A stretch of DNA of 64,000 nt from Flammula alnicola (Eukaryota; Basidiomycota; Agaricomycetes; Agaricales; Strophariaceae). Position 1 is the stretch's first letter, and each line of letters starts with the position of its first letter. Positions 45,601 through 55,737 of the stretch are shown here, piece by piece. A model generated the notes under the pieces. That model had not been told where the DNA came from. It saw only the letters and a list, made by a program, of their open reading frames with translations, and did not search any database. A program made the position numbers and the translations under genes. The stretch is from the NCBI GenBank assembly GCA_015499995.1, contig JADNRV010000035.1, forward strand, positions 248,001 to 312,000. The letters run 5' to 3'.

Positions 45601-47138
45601 TCTCTCGTACTTGGATTGGTTTCCAAAGTAAACATATATCGGCCACAATTTTGCTTGACCAAATTGTGCGACATGCGTAGCATCTGAGTAGAGCATAAGC
45701 GCGGCTATAGCACGCGGGAGATCACATCCGGGCTCCGGGGGTAAATCGTGAAGATCACTGTCGGCGTCTAGAAATGCTTTGGACGAGGAAAGATCAGAAT
45801 AAACGCGCTCTTTGAGATGAGGGTCCCACGGCGGACTCCAGTGTTCTTCGAACGGATGCCAATGGAAATCTTTCGAATCCGATCCAGAGCAGGTCTCTTG
45901 AATGATATCGACGAGGCTGCGATGATGGAGATTTGGTACATTGTATCTTCGTCCTGTTGAATATTCCGTCTCTGATTGAGAGTCGTCCTCTGTGTCATCC
46001 GCGCCATGTTGCCTTCTTCGCGTGGCAGCCTCTCGTTTTGATGCCTTTGTCTGCTTCTTACCTGTCGGGATATAGATAGGGACGGTCGAGTTACTCCAGC
46101 CATTGTCCTCTGCCACCCCTCCAGGATTCTTGTCTAATTCCTGATCTAGACGATTGAAGTCAATATCCCGAATGTCGTCGACGTTGAAATCTTTGTGGCC
46201 AATAACTTCTTCAAGAAAATCCTGTCGGCCAGCCTTCGTCTTCTTTCCACCTTTCCAATGCCATCGATTGAATAGGAATGCCGAAATATTTGGGTAAGGA
46301 TGAATGATGCTCGCAACGGTCTTTCTTTCCTTGGATGGAGACGGGTCTGATGCCGTCGTAGAGTTCTCTGCGCGGCGAATGTCCTCCGCTAGAAAATGAG
46401 AGCGATGGGATTTTGGGACGCCGCTTGGACGACCGTGGTATGTCCTCACTAAGCCGAATTTATTGGCGACACTTTTGACGATGCGGCGGATGCGAATACG
46501 AAGAGGAGAGGTTTGCGGCAACGACGAGTCCGAGGTTGCCATATCTCCATCCTCCTCATCTGACTGCAAATCACCAGGCCCTTCAGGCAAGTTGTCCTCA
46601 AGCATGGCTCGCGCACGCTCAGTAGGCCTCCGATTTCGCTTGGTTGGAAGGGCTGCCATAACTTCATCGACATCTAAAGGGAGATAGTTGGGGGGTGGGT
46701 TGCTCTCATCTGTCATTGGTTCGTCATTGGCATTCAGAGAACTTGGAGGATTTTCCTAAAATGAAATAGCATGAATGTCAGCTCAGGATAGTCGAAACGG
46801 TAGTGATGTGTGTGCACCATGAAGTTAAAGCTCGAGGATCCTTCAACTACCACCATCATGTTCTCTTCGGACGGCCCCGCTGCCACTTCTGAAGGGTTTT
46901 GCAGCCGAGACTTCTTGCGTTTTACCCTACCCATGAGACGACTCAATCCTGTCTGCATTTCTGCCGGTTCTTGCTCGACTGGAGGACGCTTGTTGCCCGA
47001 CGTTGACTCTTTTGGTTTCGATATGGCTTCCCAGACGCGTTTGTCGCGTTCCTTGACTGTTGGGCAGGCCGTTTCATGGCTTCGAAGATATTTTGTATCA
47101 GAAAACCGCCGCCCGCAGATGCACTGGGGCTGCGGCAT
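42670..47138 (-). CDS. Plavaka transposase
   Basis: The start at 47138 gives a zinc-finger-like N-terminus (CICGRRFSDTKYLRSHETAC), a basic linker, then the Plavaka core. Signatures are DFHWHPFEEHWSPPWD, ALMLYSDATHVAQFGQAKLW plus PIYVYFGNQSKYERGRPSAN, FFDMIVVDLMHEVELGVWKA, and NSELSQVIVQNNFIFSHATA. At the C-terminus are HPYWYARILGIYHANVFF, VDFLFVRWLGRDMEWNSG, FGFLDPALVIRACHLIPAF and GDWENYYVNRFVDRDMMMRY, with an acidic tail ending at 42670. About eight exons and roughly 1,200 aa. The family belongs to the CACTA/EnSpm group of DDE transposases. An Ala/Pro repeat tract (about 60 residues, 44110-44300) sits between the catalytic core and the C-terminal domain. No internal stop was noticed; activity is possible but unproven. 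Confidence 0.9.
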
Positions 47139-48845
47139 AGCTTGTCGAGATCAACGATATGGGTAGTAATTTAATATGTAACTAAAAGGTTGCTTTATGT
47201 CAGAAACAGGAGGTTTTGTAAGGATATTGGTAGCAACTCACTGAAGATGGCCCGACGTGAAGGTAGTGGCCTACGCAAAAGAGTACTACCGGTAAATTTC
47301 CCGCCCAGACCCCGGCTTATAATCAACCTGTAATCCCATCGTAATCCACTCGCAATTTGTCGATAAGGTGCACAACGTATCTTTTATAATAAAAGAGCTC
47401 AGACTCTTTCCCACGAGACAAAAAACCGTTGTGATTGGTTATTTCTTTCCGGGGACAAAGACAAAGACGTGGTTTGATTGGCTGCGGCACATTCATACTC
47501 CGATTCAGTTCAGCAAGCTCCCGTGCGAAGCACGGGCACGTGCTAGTTGCCAATAAAGCTGGGTGATTTTGGTGGTTGTTATCGATGCGGAAGCAAAATG
47601 GAGGCTTGGTAATATTATGGCGGAGTTACAAGTTGCACATGACTTTCTCCCAGATTATAAACCGCGTGATCGCTCATTGCCAATTACAATTCTCCGGCCT
47701 TTTTGCTGATGTTTCTGTCGCGATGAATAGTCTTGAACAGTGCCCTTTAATCAACCCAGCTCTTGTATGGAAGCAAGTTGCGATGAGAGAACGAGACGAT
47801 TGTGCAGGGCCTTTTATGTGCGAGTTGGAGAGGAGGAGGGAGGGATGAAGGTGACGCTGGAGTTGGAGAGGAATGGGCAGGTGATGTACTCGAAGCCACC
47901 TTGAGTTGTCCATAAATGAATGAATTGCCGGCGGTTGAATTGGCGGAGGACTACCTAAAATCTAGTCAATCACGGTTACCTATGATTTACCGAACTGACG
48001 GAACCTCAAAAACACGTCTGCAAATTGCAATGAGGTTGCTAGAATATGGCCTCTTTGACGTACAGTATATATGTACAGTGCGGCGTCGACAGGTGAGTAC
48101 TCGAGTACTAGTTGCACTTCTTGCCAATAGAAACATGAAGTTCTTAACTAATCATCATGGTTATCTAAAACAGATAAACGAGAACACCGCAACGTTGTTG
48201 AGATTTTGTGCCTTTGCGATGGAAGCTTCAGATAGAACAAAGAATTCGGTACGCACTGAAGGACTCGGCGGTGCAGCGCGTTATACGTCTCCATCTGTTT
48301 CGAAGCAATTTGGAGGCGCAAACTGCCATCCGCATTTGGAAAATAAAATAAAATGAACGGAGGCACTAAAAACCGCTGCATGGCGCGTATGTATTAAAAT
48401 TTAGGCACCGAGGACGCTATAGGAGGGCGTGGCATAACTCCTTAGGGACCTGCACGACACTGGCATAGGGTTCAGTCCGCCGAGCAACAGTGGTCTGACG
48501 CCTATGTATCTCACACATTGACCAGTATTTTAGCAGCGTATTAGAACGACTTTCCGATTGTATATACAAGAAACATCAAATTGTCCACCAAGAAGCCTCA
48601 ATTTAAGGAACATTTGGAACGTTCCAGTTCGCATGCGCCACATCAGGCGCCCATAACATGGCAAACGCGCTTGCGAGATTGATCAAGTTTCTCCGAAATA
48701 CGTATTCGCGCTAAGTATCCAATACAAGAACTGCCAATGAAGGTACTTGGTGGCGTTATTCCGGTCATCAATCATGGCCACCATATCCCCAGTGCCTCTC
48801 GTTTCTGGTGTACAAGCATAGCCTTCAGCAGCCCGAAAATCATGG
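47139..48845. other. 1.7 kb, transposon 5' region and unassigned sequence
   Basis: The first 400 bp should hold the Plavaka promoter and right terminus. Beyond 47550, frames on the plus strand (47576-47848, 47916-48356) show no motif. Confidence 0.4.
47520..47536. repeat. GC-rich hairpin, possible Plavaka end
   Basis: CCCGTGC-GAA-GCACGGG, immediately followed by the palindrome GCACGTGC. Hairpins of this kind are common near the ends of CACTA-group elements, which makes it a candidate terminus. Confidence 0.5.
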
Positions 48846-49025
48846 ATGGGACCCGTTTCGGGTACCTCTGATCAAGTGAAGCCAGACTCCCTGGAAGCGA
48901 ACGAGCGAACAGGGAGAGAAAAGGAAAGCCGCAATGATCCTATTCGCCTCGAGAAGCAGCCAGACACGGCGGCCTGGAGGGCCGCATGGGAGAGGAAGAA
49001 AGCGACGTCGAAGTCGAAGAAATAA
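48846..49025 (+). CDS. small ORF or 3' exon, 59 codons, unknown
   Basis: The frame reads MGPVSGTSDQVKPDSLEANE, continues with charged residues and ends QPDTAAWRAAWERKKATSKS plus KK. The highly charged, Lys-rich end with W-x-x-x-W looks like a real protein C-terminus. The frame stays open further upstream (AARKSW before the Met), so it may be the last exon of an unrecognised gene. No family assigned. Confidence 0.25.
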   Translation: MGPVSGTSDQVKPDSLEANERTGREKESRNDPIRLEKQPDTAAWRAAWERKKATSKSKK

Positions 49026-49525
49026 AAGGAGGGTCCAGATCTATCCGCCAGCGCCTACACGCTGTTCACGCGTGGCCAGAGTCTCGAGCATTCGACTTTA
49101 TAAACTAATGGGGAGGGTGGTATTTTGCGGGTATGTAGGTACATTTTTGAAGTGTTCGAAGGAGCGTGGTATCTTCTGATCGTAAGTCACGTTGGTGATT
49201 GTGGAATGGGTAACTTTAATGCCATAGGTAATGGTGGCAAAGGAGGTGGTGAATTAGGAGGCGGTGGTATGTACAAGAAGGAAGGAATGACGAAGAGGTG
49301 CCGAGTTGCTGTCGTGTGGGTAAATGGATATGGATATAGACATGACGATGGGATACCGAGTAATAGTGCATGTGAAGATGAATCCGTAGGGTATTCTCGG
49401 AACGGAGATGGGGGGTGGGTGCATGATAAAGAAACGAAGGTGCAAGAAAGCGTGTCCCAAGAGAGTGAAAAAAAATGGAGCATGGGGAGGAGGTCGTGGA
49501 TAGTGGAAGGCGTCAAGTTGGTGAC
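49026..49525. other. purine-rich stretch, no gene assigned
   Basis: Strong strand asymmetry: the plus strand is rich in G and A (GGTGG, GAAGG runs). A plus frame at 49125-49634 is open because of this bias and is not convincing. Likely the 3' UTR of the minus-strand gene to the right. Confidence 0.35.
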
Positions 49526-50137
49526 TCAGTCTCCCCAACTGACGGTTAGAGGACCCGTGTCCTGCAATTTGAAAGCAACGGTCGACGCTGGCGAGATAGA
49601 GAGTGTGGGATTCGGAAGGATACCAGAAGGCTGAATTGTCTGTACGCGCGGCGTACCGTCATCGACTGTGCTGTCCAACGACCCCGGCCCTTCCTCCACT
49701 GGAGTTTCCTGTACAGGCTGCTGCTCGACGGGAGAGGGCACCACAGACCCATTGGTGCTGCTATCTCCTCCCTTTCTTTTCGCCCGCCCCCGGCGAGCAG
49801 AGGCCGCACCAGAATGCCCAGAAGGGAGTCCCCGTACGAGGCGGACATTGAGTATGGGACTGCGGATTGACTTGTCGGAATCGTGTGTTGACGTCTCTCG
49901 GGATGCCACAGACGAGGAACGTGACACGTCTGGATGCTGAACAGACGTAAGTGGAGCCCCTACGTGGGCTTGCACCTGGGCGTGGGTGTGCGGTGTTGAA
50001 GATAGTGGAGAAAAGTTGAGCGAGGGGCGGTTATTAGTGGAGGAGGATGCCGACCGTGACGAAGACGAAGGCTCAATGGTGACAGACAATTTTTTGTTGT
50101 GGAGGTTAAAGGGAAGCCGAGAGTTGACATTGACCAT
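49526..50137 (-). CDS. Ser-rich disordered hypothetical protein
   Basis: An uninterrupted frame of 203 codons from MVNVNSRLPFNLHNKKLSVT to PLTVSWGD. It is rich in Ser, Pro and Thr, with a basic patch (SARRGRAKRKGGD, around residue 115). No domain is recognised. The high coding length on one strand and the Met context make it a plausible gene, or one exon of a gene whose rest was not found. The basic patch could be a nuclear localisation signal. Confidence 0.4.
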   Translation of the reverse strand: MVNVNSRLPFNLHNKKLSVTIEPSSSSRSASSSTNNRPSLNFSPLSSTPHTHAQVQAHVGAPLTSVQHPDVSRSSSVASRETSTHDSDKSIRSPILNVRLVRGLPSGHSGAASARRGRAKRKGGDSSTNGSVVPSPVEQQPVQETPVEEGPGSLDSTVDDGTPRVQTIQPSGILPNPTLSISPASTVAFKLQDTGPLTVSWGD

Positions 50138-51098
50138 TTTTCTGTTATAAAATTGGAGCGAGAGGAAGCTTGGTATTCGTGTGAAGGGCTTACCCCTCTT
50201 TTGAGCGTACGATATGCCCCATTCTTTCTTTCAGCTTTTGGTGGTCTACGACGAATGCATTTGGAAGAGACGTGCTACAATGCAGGTAATTCGGTGGTTA
50301 TTGACTCCATTCTCCGCAATTCCGGACAGCAGTTACTCACGGCGTTGAGTCGGTCGAGGCTGGAATGAGGTGAGAGCGCTCGTTCGGTGTTTCCTGGAGT
50401 TCAAGAATAACGTCCATGAGTATTTTCTAGCTGAAGAGGCAAGTTGGAGAGGCTTACCAGATCCCTGGATGGCTTTCTCTGCAAACAGCAAGAGAAAATT
50501 CTGAGCATGGATGCCATCCGTAAACCTGACGGAGGAGAGCTGGAAAGAAAGCAGTGGAAACTTTGTTACTTTATGTTATCGCGTTCCAAACTCGTGACTC
50601 AGGGTTTCAATCATTTTCTCACGTGGACTTTGTTACCTCGACTAGCACCGCGTCATTTGTTTGCCATACTCTTCTTCCCCAAATACCTCCGGGAAAAACT
50701 ATGGACGCGAAATGTATGTACGGGCAGGCTCCTGCAGGCTCCCGTACAGTACGGTAGCCCGACTGGCTTGTTATATCCACGATGTAGTACGTGGCACAAG
50801 TCTAGAACGTCTAAGGGACAAGCGACGTGCGATAACAGACAAACAGAATGATGTCGCGCCCTCGCCTCGACCGAACGACGAAGGTTGTGGAATTCCAGAG
50901 TAAATATGGCATGAATTGGATAATTTAACTAAATGTACAATGAATTGATGCTAAATGGTTCGTGGCGTTTCGTGTGCATGGGTGGCTAAATAGATTCGCG
51001 CGTAAGTATATTGAGGTCGTATCGTCGACGCGAATAAGTTAGTAAGTAGGGGGAAATAATACCAACGAATCAATACAAGAGGGTGTTTTCAAATTGAA
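50138..51098. other. intergenic, no gene seen
   Basis: A plus frame at 50444-50851 has no motif. The right part (50890-51098) is AT-rich and is probably the 3' UTR of the F-box gene. Confidence 0.4.
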
Positions 51099-52687
51099 TC
51101 AGTCCGCAGAAGGCACCTCGACCCAGCGATCGCCTTCGAACTTGCGCTCCCACCGCGTTCGGGAGTTGAGCTGTACATTTCGCAGACACTTGCAGTACCG
51201 GTTCCATCCAATGAGATAATCCTTCAGCTCGGCTTCTTCCAGAGAAGGCGAGAGGCGAGAGACTTCGTGTTCGTGCTCCTCTTCCTCAAAACCGAACGTG
51301 ACAGGCACATGGCCGCCGAAGTGGTGTAGGTTTGATAGCTGACGGTTGGTAACGATGCACGACGTGTCCTGGAGGAGCTTAATCGTGTGCAGTTTAGGAA
51401 GATCGAAAAGAATGTTTGCGCCAAGAGTGACGAAGAAATCCTAAAGTAGATTATGAGAAATGAAAGGTCAATCTTCAGTGTGCGACTTACAGGAGGGAAT
51501 GTTCCTTTGCCATATCGAATGATCAACGAACGGATGTGGGGGAACAGATGACGGATAGCAAAGAGCAACTCCACGTCCCACTTTCGAACTTCAATCTCAA
51601 GGGTCTCGAGGCGATTCGGAAGTTTCTCGAGGCCATCCAGCAGCCCACCAAGGTCAAGCGGCTCATTCATGACAAGGTGCTTCAACGACGACGAGCAACT
51701 ATCAGGGTTGCTTCGCTGTCTGGGGGCGGCGAACGACGCGATGGGCAGGGGACCTGTGTAACTGCACACACCCTTCAACGGCAACTGCACAGCACTTATT
51801 TGCTGATCCGACAGGTTGTGACGCTCGATGCAGAGATTGATGCTGGGGCCCAGAGGGCAATTTTGGGAGAAACTGACCAACGAATCAACAAGGTCTCGCG
51901 TGAGAAGAGGCATGACAACGTCAAGCTGGGTAAGCTGAGGAAGGAGCCACTTCTTCGGCGCGTATGTCACCGCCAGCCCCCCAGTCCAAGTGATTGACAG
52001 CGAAGTGAGATTGGAAGCAGTGATGAGGTTTAGGGGATGGAAGGCCTGGTAATCGTGTTCCTGGGGTATCGTAACCTTGTGCAACGAAAGGTGGGTGATG
52101 GGAAGATCGGCGAACTGGATGTTGAGCGGGTTCTGGGGATCTGAGTTGAGCAGGAAGTTGCGGTAGTCTTTGAATGCCGTGGGTAGGCCGTAGTACGAGC
52201 AGTTGATGAGGCTGAGAGATCGGAGAGTCGGCACCAGTGCAAGGACGGAGTAGGTATATGGTGAGATGGCGGTCGAATCCAGCACTAGCTCGTGAAGCGA
52301 CGTGAAAGACGGGATTTGGAGATGAATCGAATCGTGTAACGACATCTCTGGCGTAAGCTGCAAAATGCTCCCAGTCAGAAATGTAAAGGGTTAGCAAGTG
52401 GCAAAACTTACAGGTTGCATATGTGACCGAGCGTTGGTGAAATCGAACGCTACACTCAGCGTCAATTTACGTGGCAAAGTGACCATGTCCTTGTAGACAC
52501 CCTGCCAGGCCTCGATATTCCTCTCCGTGGACTCCATCTTTCCCCATTTCAGTTCGCGCAACAGTGGTTTGCTGGCCAGATCACGAAATCTGCGGCATGT
52601 ACGGACGAGTACCGCAAGTTGAGCGGGGTCGTCGACGCTCTCGAAGATCTCTATCCAGACATCGTCCGGTATAATGTTGAATTCCAT
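51099..52687 (-). CDS. F-box protein with leucine-rich C-terminal region
   Basis: Exons 52412-52687, 51491-52357 and 51099-51440 sum to 495 codons (494 aa), and each junction keeps phase. The N-terminal F-box is IIPDDVWIEIFESVDDPAQL followed by AVLVRTCRRFRDLASKPLLR, the usual basidiomycete form. The body has leucine-rich, irregular repeats (TSLHELVLDSTAISPYTYSV, PTLRSLSLINCSYYGLP, LPQLTQLDVVMPLLTRDL, NRLETLEIEVRKWDV), as in LRR-type F-box proteins. The last exon ends RKFEGDRWVEVPSAD. An upstream in-frame ATG at 52774 would add a hydrophobic leader and seems less likely. The protein should bind Skp1 in an SCF ubiquitin ligase and choose substrates through its C-terminal half; the target is unknown. 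Confidence 0.9.
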
Positions 52688-53240
52688 GGTATAATGTGAA
52701 TTCCTGCTTCTTGAAAAGGTGAGGAACCGGGTTGAAATAGGTACAAAGAACAAGAAGGAACGAAATGGGAACAAGAGACGGGAACGGTTCGACTTGGTGG
52801 CCCGAAATTTCTATTTGCGGATGTTATTCCGTCACATCTAATCTTATCAGTGTCCACATCTCAACATCGCAACGACCCTGCTTCTAGTTACATTCCGAGC
52901 CAACGGAACAAGAACATTATTGCTAACGAAGAGGCAATGCGGTCAATGCGTATCACTACGTAGGTCCAAGCTGAGCTGAATTTATTGTCCAAGGAGGTCA
53001 CAGCAGATTACAGATATGTATGAATTTGAGTTGGAATAATATTGCGATTGTGTAGGAGACTGGAGTTGTTTGTATGCTAGTAATGGCGACTCATGAAGCG
53101 ACGTAGGACTTCGAAACGATACAGTACAGTAGACAGAGAGATTATAATATAGCGGTAGGAGAAGTGTGATAGATATTTCATAGGAATGTCGTCCGGCTCT
53201 CCTGTTGACGACTCATATGGCGGTCCTGGAAGGCGGAATG
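52688..53240. other. intergenic, no gene seen
   Basis: Promoter side of the F-box gene, then the 3' flank of the DUF6593 gene. Nothing else recognisable. Confidence 0.45.
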
Positions 53241-53964
53241 TCATAGATCGTGGGCGACGATGTGCCTCATAATCATGACAGTGGCCAGCATCTCTGCAAT
53301 TCATTATATGAATATTTATATTGAGGGCAGCAGGACCATCAGTATACGTACCACAAGCCAAATGTCCAAAGTCTTCCAACACCGTGAGCATACACCCCGA
53401 CGAACTGTAATACGGCGGTTCTCCTGGGTGCTTGAGGTTGTAGTGAGCTACTATCTCCGCCCTGCTGTTAGTGCACTATAAAAATTTAAGCAATAAAACG
53501 CGATATCCTGCATGAAAGTAAACTCACCGTCCACTCATTTCCTTCAGCCAGTCGGTACCCCCACCGATATTCATTGCCGTCAGAGGCAAAGAATCGCCTG
53601 AGCCTGGACCTAGAGCAACAGCGTGAGCTGGTTAATGAAAAGGGAATAGGACCAACGAAACTACGCACCCGGCGAATATGCTGACCTCCGAAAGATATCT
53701 GGATATTTGTTTTGGCTGTTGGGAGCGATATTTGATAGTTCCTAGAGAGTTGTCGGCGCCGAAAGATAGAGAGACAACAGGGACTTGAAATGACTCGCTA
53801 GAGCCTGTAGTGGTGTCGTAGATGTCGTAAATTGACCCCGTATCGTCATGAACTCTGCGTCGATAGAGAAGCTTCATGCGGTCGTGTATGTCCAGGAATT
53901 CGGACCCACTCAGTCGGCCAGTCTTGTCTTCAAGGAAGAAAGGGAGCCCGTAACGAACAGCCAT
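53241..53964 (-). CDS. DUF6593-family protein
   Basis: The start at 53964 gives MAVRYGLPFFLEDKTGRLSG. The early part has MKLLYRRRVHDDTGSIYDIY and SLGTIKYRSQ, and the signature RFFASDGNEYRWGYRLAEGN then EWT follows. Next come RAEIVAHYNLKHPGEPPYYS and MLTVLEDFGHLAC. The last exon reads EMLATVMIMRHIVAHDL and stops at 53241. This is the DUF6593 pattern: F-x-G/S-x-D-G-x-x-Y-R-W in a small beta-rich domain, with 'L..FHHLA...LATL.IM' at the end. Four exons, roughly 190 aa. The family is expanded in Agaricomycetes and has no known function. Confidence 0.8.
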
Positions 53965-55737
53965 AGATGATCAAAGAAAATTGTAGGGCAGGAACGAGGA
54001 TAAGAGAAGAGAAATATTCGTCGGAGAGAATGAGATAAACGGGGAGAGGATTACTCACTGTTTTAACGGGTAGCCGGTTCTTTGTACCACGTTGCTATAC
54101 GGAGAACAGATGAAACGATTTGCGAGCCAAGGGACGCCGATCGCAATCTCCTGCTAAGATAATGCATATGAAGATAAATGACTGCTTGTTGCGACCCGGT
54201 GCGCTGCAAGACTCATTTTCATCGTAAGAATTTATGTCCCGATGAGGAACTTAATGATCAATGGCTCAGTGATTCGGAGAGATACGTCGGCAGGTGACGG
54301 CTCCTGGGAGAGACATGAGTCGCTTAGCGCAAAAGAAGGACCTTATTGGTCCTCATGCTTCCTCATGGCACTGCGCGCAATCCAATCATGCAATAAGTGA
54401 TGACAAAAGGCATATAACGCTTTAAATGCCGGGATCAGGAGGTCAGCGGGAGTAATCATATACTTCCGCACGTATCACGTATCTAGAGCGAGATGCGAAC
54501 CCTTGCTTTGCGTGGCTAACGCGTTTAAAATGGTGAACGCCACGCTCATAAGAGCCAATTTATTTCCACCATAGCTTCGGGGCAAACACGAGGTGCTAAA
54601 ATTTCAAGTCCGAAACTAAATATTATGACGTGTCGTGTCGTGTCGTGCTCCCTTTGAACAACCTGCAGTTTCAGGGGGGAAATCAGCCTCGAGTTGCGGC
54701 GCTTTATTGACTTTTCTCATAAACCCGTATGTCGAACGTTTCAGCTGTTCCCATATTTATCGGTGTCTGTGCCTCGAAAATAGAGGTGGAGGGTCGATAT
54801 TAAGCAACTGCTCATCCAGCTAGTTTCAAGTTTAGTAATAAACGTCAACGTTGGCGTCTGCTGTTTCAGAGAAACCGTTTCATACTGGGTAGCTGGATAT
54901 TTACATCTTAAGCGCCTCCTACTTCTAGTGTACATATTAAAAGATGATGAAGACGATGCCCCGATCGCATGATACTATAGATTTAATAAAATCCTACTCA
55001 ACAATCCCAGTGGATGGGGACATTGAGAGTCGCCTAATGTGGCAGAAGACCCAAGGGGAACATTGACCTGCAAGTCAGGGTAAAACCAGGGTGCCGAGTT
55101 GGAAGGACTTATCTCCGTAAGTGTCTATGTCACCGCAATCGTGAAACTGCCAAAACCAATATCCAGTCTGCCAATATGTATCTCCGTTGCTGTGACATTA
55201 TTGTGTAAAGTCTTCTCCTGATGTAAAATGCGACCGCGTTGTCATTTCTTCGCAAACCGTGCTAGGGAGCGTGGTGGTTATATTTTACGCAACTTCTCAG
55301 TGGCTGGCGCTAAAGGCATGCCATTTATGGGCGCGTCTGCCCTGGCCGAAGACCGGCATTCAAATTTCAAAGCCCGAGGTCAACCACGTGCGTCGTGAAG
55401 GAGTCGTGTGCAATTTTGCCACCAAAGAATTTATTTGCTCGACATGCCATTGATGACCTTACATACATATCCTGACAATGACCGGCCGCGTCGATTATAT
55501 TCTCCGAAAAGCATCCTGTACTTGGAGCCCACTGCTTCCTTCTTCTAAAACCTTTCATAGCCCCCAATTCAATACTTCTCGCGGGTGAGTTAAGATCAAA
55601 ATTCCCAGGACGGCTCGCTTCGCTGATGTGTAGTCACAAAGAAGACATAAAGAGACGCTCTCCAGGCGCAGTGTTGCCGTAGCTTGAGTGGACAAGTAAG
55701 ACGCAGGAAAGAGGTATCCTTACGCTGATCGGTCGCC
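53965..55737. other. 1.8 kb without a gene
   Basis: No motif-bearing frame. A four-copy CGTGT repeat (last copy CGTGC) is at 54629-54648. Frames at 54635-54823 and 55259-55453 are short and unconvincing. Confidence 0.4.
54629..54648. repeat. short tandem repeat CGTGT x4
   Basis: Three exact CGTGT units and a fourth CGTGC. An ordinary microsatellite. Confidence 0.8.

Larger units (their letters stand above)
40577..47546. mobile_element. Plavaka (CACTA-group) transposon, borders tentative
   Basis: Defined by an apparently complete Plavaka transposase gene and a DUF6698 gene downstream on the same strand. The proposed right border is the GC-rich hairpin at 47520-47536 followed by GGGCACGTGCTAG. 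The left border is a poor inverse match (CTACTAGCCCGACATG at 40574-40589). No clear target duplication was found, so only the coding content is firm. Confidence 0.5.

Noticed and set aside
40577..47546. CACTA-type terminal repeats for the Plavaka element
   Set aside because: CACTA/TAGTG-like strings occur near both sides (for example 40793 and 47262), but none extends into a matching inverted repeat, and no target duplication could be paired.
49125..49634. 169-codon plus-strand ORF
   Set aside because: Open because of strong purine bias and overlapping the end of the better minus-strand frame.
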